64,000 bases of DNA from Begonia masoniana (Eukaryota; Streptophyta; Magnoliopsida; Cucurbitales; Begoniaceae). The DNA is taken from NCBI GenBank assembly GCA_022432975.1, contig CM039511.1, positions 22,470,557-22,534,556 on the forward strand. The letters are read 5' to 3'. The notes under the pieces are model-generated. The model was not told the origin of the DNA. It did no database searches and worked only from the letters and a program-made list of their open reading frames with translations. The translations under genes and the position numbers were made by a program. Positions 57,901 to 64,000 of the stretch are shown here, in pieces (within the stretch, counting starts at the first letter, position 1; each line of letters opens with the position of its first letter).

Positions 57901-59238
57901 GGAATTTCAGTGTCACTTGGTAATTGTCCCATGCTTCTCGAATTTGCAGATTGCACTAGCTGGCCCAGCTGGGTTTCAATATTCTTTATAGAGGCTGCTA
58001 AATTTTGCAATATTATGTCTGTTCTTGAAGCATATTCCCTTGCAAAATTATCTGTTTTTCTTGAGATACTGGCTTCTGAACTTGCTGAGTGTAATTCGGG
58101 CGTAATTATCAGCAGATCTTGCAAGTATTGCATTACTCTGTTGTTGCGAATTCCATTGGAAGTTTGGATGCTGTCTCCATCCAAGGTTGTACGTCTGTGA
58201 GAAGGGATTATTATTTCAGTTATACCCCACATAATTCGCGGATTCGGGGTTCGTAGGGCATGAGCTATTATCATGGTTCTCCCTGTAGAAAATGCATGAA
58301 ATCTCCCGTATTTGTGGCTGTTGCTGTTTGTTCATAGCTTTAATGACATTTTCTAATGAACCTATTTTTGCATTAAGAGCAGCAACTTCATCTACTTCAT
58401 AAACTCCAGGTGTTCTCCTCGCAGGTGTATTCCTGTCTGATGGCCATTGATAGCTGTTCACCGCCATTCTTTCCAGTAAGTCATATGCCTCATTAAAAGA
58501 TTTTGACAGCAGTGTTCCATTAGCTACTGCATCAATGATCGATCGGGTTTGTCCATTCAATCCGTTGTAAAACGTTTCCAACTGAATCCAATAAGGAATC
58601 CCGTGACTTGGGCACTGTCTCAGCAATTCTTTAAATTTATCCCATGCTTCATAGAGTGATTCTTCATCCCTCTGTTGAAAGCTTCTTATTTCATTTCTCA
58701 TCCTTGCATTCCTCACTAGTGGGTGATACTTCATAATGAATTTCTTAGCAAGATCCCCCTAAGTAGTGATAGTGTCTGAAAGAATGCTGTTTAACCAATT
58801 CCTGGCTCGATCTCTCAAAGAATATAGGAAAAGTTTTAATCTCAATGCCTCTGCAGATACTTCAGGAAAGTTGAAAGAATCACTAACTTCGCTAAACACT
58901 TTCAAATGACGGTGAGGGTTGTCTGTAATTACTCCACTGAATTGTCTGACTGTTTGAAGCATCTGGAACATAACCGGTTTAAGCTCGAATCGAATAGCAT
59001 GAAGGTCTGGTCTTACGATGCGAGGATTCAGATCATTGAGTGTTGGTATAGCAAAGTCTTGAATAGGTCTGTCTCTGTCATAAATAACACGTTCGACATT
59101 GTTCCTTTCTCCCTCTGCATTCGCCATATTTTCTCCCTCAATAATTTGTTGTTGTTGCTGTCTTCTTCTTGCTCTGAATGTCCTTTCAATTTCTGGATCT
59201 ATAGGTACAAGATCCTGTGCGTTTTCTTCATCCGACAT
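57897..59238 (-). pseudogene. gag: Element E gag (Athila-like)
   Basis: ATG 59238 (MSDEENAQDLV) is about 100 bp from the PBS. The gag core has FELKPVMFQMLQTVRQFSG, RHLKVFSEVSDSFNFPEV, LRLKLFLYSLRDRARNWLNS, then LAKKFIMKYHPLVRNARMRNEI, LYEAWDKFKELLRQCPSHGIP and ETFYNGLN. A TAG at 58759-58761 replaces an expected Trp codon; the frame is otherwise open from 59238 to 58216. A frame change near 58220 leads into a C-terminal ITLSKFR-like region to about 57897. The blocks match Athila-type gag from family knowledge. Confidence 0.85.
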
Positions 59239-59334
59239 AAATCAAGAATACCTGAAAATAGAGAAACAAAATAAAATAAAATAACGTAAAATAAAATAAA
59301 ATAATTAGAGCAAAATGATCGCAATTAAGGAATA

Positions 59335-59352
59335 TCCGCGGCAACGGCACCA
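59335..59352 (-). other. Primer binding site of element E, tRNA-Asp type
   Basis: Minus-strand TGGTGCCGTTGCCGCGGA, close to TGGCGCCGTTGCCGGGGA, the tRNA-Asp PBS usual in Athila/Tat elements. Six bases separate it from the LTR. Confidence 0.85.
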
Positions 59353-59683
59353 AAAACTTGTTAGTAATTTTTTTTTACACTTTTACGCAAGTGCACATAT
59401 CGCAATCAAGTAGTATATAAATATCGATCCCACGAGGATATTCTTAATCGAGTTAAATGCTATAAAATTTTTATAGAAGTATTAAAATTATAAATTAAAG
59501 GGAAAAGTACAATTTAGACCCCAACGTATGGGGTCAGTGGCCATTTGGTACCTAACATTTTTTTTGTACCCAATCAAACCCTAACGTATAAAACGTTTAC
59601 AATTTAAACCCTATCGTCAATTTTTCAATTAAATTTAATAGATTCTTTTCAAAATACCTAAACTACTCCCTCTCTCTCTCTCT

Positions 59684-59772
59684 TTCGTTCTCTGCTTTCT
59701 AAAATCTCCAGCCTTTTACAAACTTTATGTTTCGGCAGCTCTGTTTCTCCGGCCACCCATAACTCTAACGAT

Positions 59773-59831
<59 letters not shown>

Positions 59832-59921
59832 TTTCGTTCTCTGCTTTCTAAAATCTCCAGCCTTTTACAAACCTTATGTTTCGGCTGCTCTGTTTCTCCA
59901 GCCACCCATAACTCTAACGAT
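59684..59921 (+). repeat. Duplicated 88-bp 5' UTR segment with CT microsatellite
   Basis: A block from CGTTCTCTGCTTTCTAAAAT to CATAACTCTAACGATGGC occurs at about 59684-59771 and 59834-59921 with a handful of substitutions. It is separated by a (CT)n run of about 50 bp and a short CA run. Only the second copy continues into the reading frame. Confidence 0.9.
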
Positions 59922-60388
59922 GGCGACCTCGAAGATTTTCTCCAGTCTACGGCGTTCTCGTTCCACTTCCTTCTGTTCCTTTTTATTCTCGCCTCCTTCG
60001 TCTACTCTCTCGCGATCGCAAAGACATCTCTTTTCGAACTCCAGCTTTCTTTCATCCTATCACACTTCTCTTATTCAATCTGCTTTCACTACGGGGACAC
60101 TCTTTTCCTGCTCTCCAGACGCCACGCTGAATCTGGGATTATTTTCTTCGCGCTTCTATTCGAGTCGATCGGAGCATGATTCGGAGTTTGATAGAGTTGG
60201 CAATTTTGGTGCTGACTCTGGTGCTGACTTGGTCGGCAAGTTTGGGAGTTTAACGGAGCTTGACAATTAGGGTTTAGGGAAGCTGCTGAAGGAGCGATTG
60301 ATAGTGCTGCTGGGGATGGGCTGATATTTCTGGTTAAGGTCGTTATTTCTATGCTTGATGGGTTGCATGAGCTTACTGGCTTGCCGTG
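59920..60388 (+). pseudogene. Captured exon 1 of an OXA1/COX18-like mitochondrial insertase gene
   Basis: ATG 59920 opens 116 codons with a Ser/Arg-rich, acid-poor N-terminus typical of mitochondrial targeting peptides (MATSKIFSSLRRSRSTSF). After a frame break near 60270 another frame gives EAAEGAIDSAAGDGLIF and VISMLDGLHELTGLPW, ending at GTG/GTGAGT (60388/60389), a good 5' splice site. The LDGLHELTGLPWW region resembles the start of the membrane insertase domain of plant OXA1-like/COX18 proteins (recalled, not searched). 60389-60600 looks like the beginning of the intron. The fragment lacks the transmembrane core, so no insertase is made. Confidence 0.55.
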
Positions 60389-60635
60389 GTGAGTGCTGGG
60401 TTGGTAATTGCTTTATTGTTGGTTACTGATGAAATTGAAGATGAATGCTAGGAATATACTGGATTGTTTTGTCTTAATGGGTACTTTAATGATCTAAATT
60501 GCTAATTAGTAGCTGAGTGCGTCTGTTTTTCAAAATTCCGTCACCCTTCCCTCGTATGGCTGTTTGCAAGGGTGAGTTCTACTCGATTTAGTTGTTATAA
60601 TTGATATTAAAGAGGGGAGGGGGGGTTCTGGAGTT

Positions 60636-60641
<6 letters not shown>

Positions 60642-60694
<53 letters not shown>

Positions 60695-60750
60695 GGGGTT
60701 CTGGAGTTTTACGAAGAAGGAGGGAGGGAGGGAGGGAGGGAGAGAGAAGG
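60642..60750 (+). repeat. (GA)n and (GGGA)n microsatellites
   Basis: About 24 GA units, then GGAGGGGGTTCTGGAGTTTTAC, which also stands before the GA run, then a GGGA/GGAG run up to the right inverted repeat. Confidence 0.9.
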
Positions 60751-61082
60751 AGGGTAGTTTAGGAATTTTGAAAAAAATCTATTAAATTTAATTAAAAAAT
60801 TGACGGTAGGGTTTAAATTGTAAACGTTTTATACGTTAGGGTTTGATTGGGTACAAAAAAAACGTTAGGTACCAAATGGCCACTGACCCCATACGTTGGG
60901 GTCTAAATGGTACTTTTCCCTAAATTAAAATAATTAAAAATAAAAGCCGAATGACAATGTAACGAAAGAAAACAGGATAAACGTGATAAAATTAATAAAT
61001 AGAAGCCTTGGCTAGGATCGATTTCTTCGTTACGCTAGTTTTACTACTGATGCTCTGGTAATGCTCTGCGGCATTGTCTATG

Positions 61083-63849
61083 TGTGACGGCCCAGACACC
61101 GAACCCTGTTCGGGGTCCGAGGGTCAAGCCATCACTCCGTGACATAATAGAAAACTCGGACTATATATTTTTTTTTGAACATTTTACTTTTAAAACATTG
61201 ACACAGAGAGAGAGTTCTCTGGAGTAGAAATCAATCAAGAAAGAAAAAAAGTTAAAACCAAACTGCAGGATACACAATAGATGGATATCAGAATACTCGG
61301 GACAGTTTTGGACCATAGGAAATAACAGACTAAAGAAAACAGGGAGACAGATGTAAACTAAACTTTGGACATTTAGAATATCGGGCAAGGAGAAATCTGA
61401 AGAGTGCAGGAAGGAATGTAAAAAGAATCTGAATAACAGTTATAAATGGCAGCAGAAAACAAGAAATAAAGGCGGAAGACATAGGCAGAAGACTGGCGGA
61501 AGAAATCTATCGGATGATGTAGTTTTGAAGGCAGAAACAGAGATGACGTCAGTCGGAATATACAGGCAGCAGATGAAATCGGATGAGGTGATGACGTCAG
61601 CCAGAAGATGGACGACGTCAGGCGCAAGACATAGGCAGCAAATGAAATTGGATGAGGGGATGACGTCAGCCGGAAGATGGATGACGTCAGCCGGAAGATA
61701 CAGGCAGCAGATGAAATCGGGTGAGGTGATGACGTCAGCTGGAAGATGGATGACGTTAGCCGGAAGATACAGGTAGCAGATAAAATCGGATGAGGTGATG
61801 ACGTCAGCCGGAAGATGGATGACGTCAGGTGGAAGACATAGGCAGCAATTGAAATTGGATGAGGGGATGACGTCAGCCGGAAGATACAGGCAGCAGATGA
61901 AATCGGGTGAGGTGATGACGTCAGCCGGAAGATGGATGATGTCAGCTGGAAGATACAGGCAGCAGATGAAATCGGATGAGGTGATGACATCAGCCGGAAG
62001 ATGGATGACATCAGGCGGAAGACGTAAATTTTAAAGGCAGCGGTAGATGAGATTTTAAAGCAGCGGTGGATGAAATTTTAAAGCAGCGGTCGATGAGATT
62101 TTAAAGCAGCGGTGAATATGAAAAACTGGGCGGGCGATGTAGTTTGGAAGGCAGGAATTGACAACTTTTGACAGTAATACATGGAGACAGAAAACATGAA
62201 AACAGAAGATATGAGAGCTTTAAGCTTCAGAAAACGCTTTAAAATATGATCTTGGACATACCAAGAAAACACGACAGAAATTTAAGGAAAACAGATTGCA
62301 TGGATGACTCTAATAATCAGAAATAATCCACACACACACCCTAAAGTAGAAAATATCCCAAACAATTCCAGAATACTTTAAAATATAATTCAACTGTCAA
62401 ATACAGAGGTTTTAAACGTTGACACAGAATCTATACATTGTTTCAAAATCTCAGAAACAGTACAGAACCTAACATGGATTTCCAGAATTCACTAACAGAG
62501 TTTTTAAAACCAAACACCAGAATTTAAGTAAAATTTACAGACATAACTTCACTTAAAAAAAAACTTAAACCTCTGAACAGAAACATGTCTGGCTGCAGCA
62601 ACTAATCCCACGCAAGCTCGAGCCACCGATCACTTATACATCAGACTGAGGCATTAACTCCTCATCTACTGGTTCAGTACCTACATCAGAGGGTTCATCT
62701 ATGAGCCTAAAGATCAGTAAGAACATAATAAAGATGCAGTGATGCAAAATGCTATGCATGCAGTTTTCAGAATACAGTGACAGAACATTACATTACGTTT
62801 CAGTGGCAGAGGGGTATAAGAGGGGCTTATAGGGGAACTGGCAAGTGCACGACAGGCACATAACATATTTACAGAAAACAGAAACAGAACAGAACAGAAC
62901 AGATAAAGCTGTACAGTAGGTCAGTCCCCGTCCCGCACTTAACCAATACATTTCAGTCAGATTTTATCTTGCTTAGTTTCAAACAGTGTACAGAAATCAG
63001 TTTTTGCATGAACTTTCGGGAAAAACGTGTATGCATGATCGAGTACAGTACTTCAACTTAAACAACAGAGAACAACAATTAAAACGGAAACATGACAAGG
63101 AACACAGAACACAACTCTAATCCTTCTACCGGAACACCTGACAGAAGTAACTCCTAATATCTCATTGATGTAGGGCCTTAAGGGCCAACCTACAGATATG
63201 AACTTACCTGTTTGCTGCGGTGTTGAACGTGTTGCCTTGGTGAGGCACGAACCTGAACATGCATGTAAAGAAAATGAGCAAAGCTGCAAATGCTAACTAA
63301 TAATATGTAGGGTATGCAGCAACTCCTTTCAAACCTTTGGAAAACAATCTAACGTGTTTTCATCTAAAAACAGTGAGTTTCTCTCAAAATGCCGTAACCT
63401 TAAACTTCCACAAAACTAACATTTTACTTATCCAAACTCATTAGCTTAAAAAGATGCTTACCTCTACTGGAGAAAACAGGAGAATGGAAGTTTTTGGAAA
63501 GATTGAAATCGCCAGAAGGAGAGAAAATCGAGAGAAATTAAAGGAAGCAGAAGGAAGCATATGAGAAAAGTGAGGGTTTCACGTAGGAGGGGAGAGAAAA
63601 GAACATGGCTTCTTTAACAAGTTGCCAGGTGTAACTCATCCATTGGCCACCTCCCACCAACCTTAATTGGCTTCCAATTTTACCCTTCAATTGGTTTTTA
63701 ACTAAATTTCTATTTAGTTCGTCGAATCGGTTCTACAACCACTCTCATTCAATTGAACACGTTGGAAATTAAAAATAGTCATTGAATTAATATCAGAGTA
63801 ATTCTGCTTACATATCCGGGGAATAAATACATAGGTGCCGGGTGTTACA
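61083..63849 (-). mobile_element. Solo LTR with TGACGTCA minisatellite
   Basis: Minus strand starts TGTAACACCCGGCACC and ends TCTGGGCCGTCACA, 2767 bp, target duplication CTATG (61078-61082, 63850-63854); empty site at 19008-19012. Contains the exon-like block 63208-63252 and acceptor (about 62678). Belongs to the same broad Tekay-like group but is unlike LTR A, B and C in sequence. Confidence 0.9.
61540..62110 (+). repeat. 69-bp minisatellite (48+21) and 22-bp repeat in solo LTR
   Basis: ATGACGTCAG starts at 61591, 61660, 61729, 61798, 61867, 61915, 61984 (last as ATGACATCAG): spacing 69 bp, once 48 bp where a 21-bp subunit is missing. Nine intact TGACGTCA palindromes between 61552 and 61925. 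From about 62028 a second array follows, four units of AAATTTTAAAGCAGCGGTGG-like sequence. Because 69 is divisible by three, periodic open frames of up to 212 codons arise. Confidence 0.92.
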
Positions 63850-64000
63850 CTATGAACAGCAAGAATGAAATAATTCTAGGATTCTCTCGAATTGCCTAGC
63901 TAAATTCAATTTAGAATTTCTCTCGACCTTGAAAGAAGGTAACTAACATTGAATTTCTATAAAACCTATTCTTAATGCCAATCGAATAAATGCGAACTAC

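Larger units (their letters stand above)
59500..60920. mobile_element. Pack-MULE (Mutator-like element) with captured gene fragment
   Basis: 1421 bp with terminal inverted repeats of about 168 bp (59500-59668 and 60753-60920), starting GGGAAAAGTACAATTTAGAC and nearly identical to each other. Perfect 9-bp target duplication TAAATTAAA (59491-59499, 60921-60929), the hallmark of Mutator-like elements. The matching LTR at 18851 shows the unoccupied site. No transposase is encoded; the interior is a host-gene fragment. Confidence 0.93.
18720..64000 (-). mobile_element. Athila/Tat-like Ty3/gypsy element E (minus strand), host of the nest
   Basis: 3' LTR 18720-20540, polypurine tract 20541-20556, internal region 20541-20855 plus 55437-59358, tRNA-Asp-type PBS 59335-59352, and 5' LTR from 59359 that runs past the window end. 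Without insertions the internal region is only about 4.2 kb, with gag, protease and a short tail; reverse transcriptase, RNase H and integrase core are absent. It is interrupted by element A (20856-55431), a Pack-MULE (59500-60920) and a solo LTR (61083-63849). The two LTRs are clearly homologous over the 430 bp or so that can be compared. Confidence 0.88.
59359..64000 (-). mobile_element. Element E 5' LTR, split and running off the window
   Basis: Pieces 59359-59499, 60921-61082 and 63850-64000 align in order with 18720-19160 of the intact 3' LTR. The remaining 1.4 kb or so lies beyond the window. Confidence 0.9.

Noticed and set aside
61373..62011. 212-codon minus-strand open frame with a periodic Ser/Ile/Phe-rich product, and matching plus-strand frames
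   Set aside because: It is a by-product of the 69-bp minisatellite, whose period is divisible by three. It has no domain and lies inside an LTR.
1..64000. tRNA, rRNA, organelle or bacterial genes
   Set aside because: I saw no cloverleaf with CCA-type arms, no rRNA signature and no organelle or prokaryotic gene blocks.

Overview
This is nuclear DNA of a flowering plant, probably a dicot. The evidence is plant-specific LTR-retrotransposon lineages (Ty1/copia Sirevirus-like, Ty3/gypsy Tekay/Del-like and Athila/Tat-like), a Pack-MULE with a fragment of a nuclear gene for a mitochondrial protein, and the tail of a group VII ERF transcription factor. I see no intact host gene. Almost all of the window is transposon sequence inserted into older transposon sequence, so most coding entries below are broken transposon genes.

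Left part (1-18719). Positions 1-4505 carry an Athila-like 3' end, half of a plant-transposon-type ORF, a copia 5' LTR and a copia gag, and end at a 100-N gap. Positions 4606-5036 hold the C-terminal part of an ERF-VII gene. A GC-rich palindromic region with a 48-bp C tract leads into the other half of the plant-transposon-type ORF. That ORF is interrupted by a minus-strand copia element (6990-17387) with an extra third ORF in the envelope-like position and a solo LTR in its pol. The 5-bp target duplication and the interrupted reading frame both pair position 6989 with the reverse complement of position 1668. Segment 1-4505 is therefore most likely the other end of the same insertion, placed in inverted orientation and duplicated next to a scaffold gap. 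A second 100-N gap lies at 17806-17905.

Right part (18720-64000) is one nest. The outermost element is a minus-strand Athila-like element E: 3' LTR 18720-20540, 5' LTR from 59359 to beyond the window. Only gag, protease and a short tail remain of its coding region. Its internal region holds a 34.6-kb insertion, element A (20856-55431, target duplication CAAAG), a minus-strand Tekay-like element reduced to a gag remnant. Inside A sit a plus-strand Tekay/Del element B as a tandem dimer LTR-internal-LTR-internal-LTR (23966-39896, TATTG) and four solo LTRs (40230-42906, 45534-47876, 48936-51044, 51079-54299), three of them in A's 5' LTR. E's 5' LTR is further split by a Pack-MULE (59500-60920, 9-bp duplication) and another solo LTR (61083-63849). 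Because each split LTR has an unsplit partner in the window, the empty sites can be read directly.

Two general observations stand out. First, all ten Tekay-type LTRs here (six families by sequence, two of them with several copies) share a spliced-leader architecture despite very different sequence: a 45-62 nt exon-like block bounded by AG and GTAAGT, then a YTNAY branch-point candidate and a TGTAG/GT acceptor about 0.5-0.6 kb downstream. Second, most reading-frame breaks that differ between near-identical copies are single-base homopolymer changes, which suggests uncorrected long-read errors. The in-frame TAG codons shared by copies are more likely real lesions.
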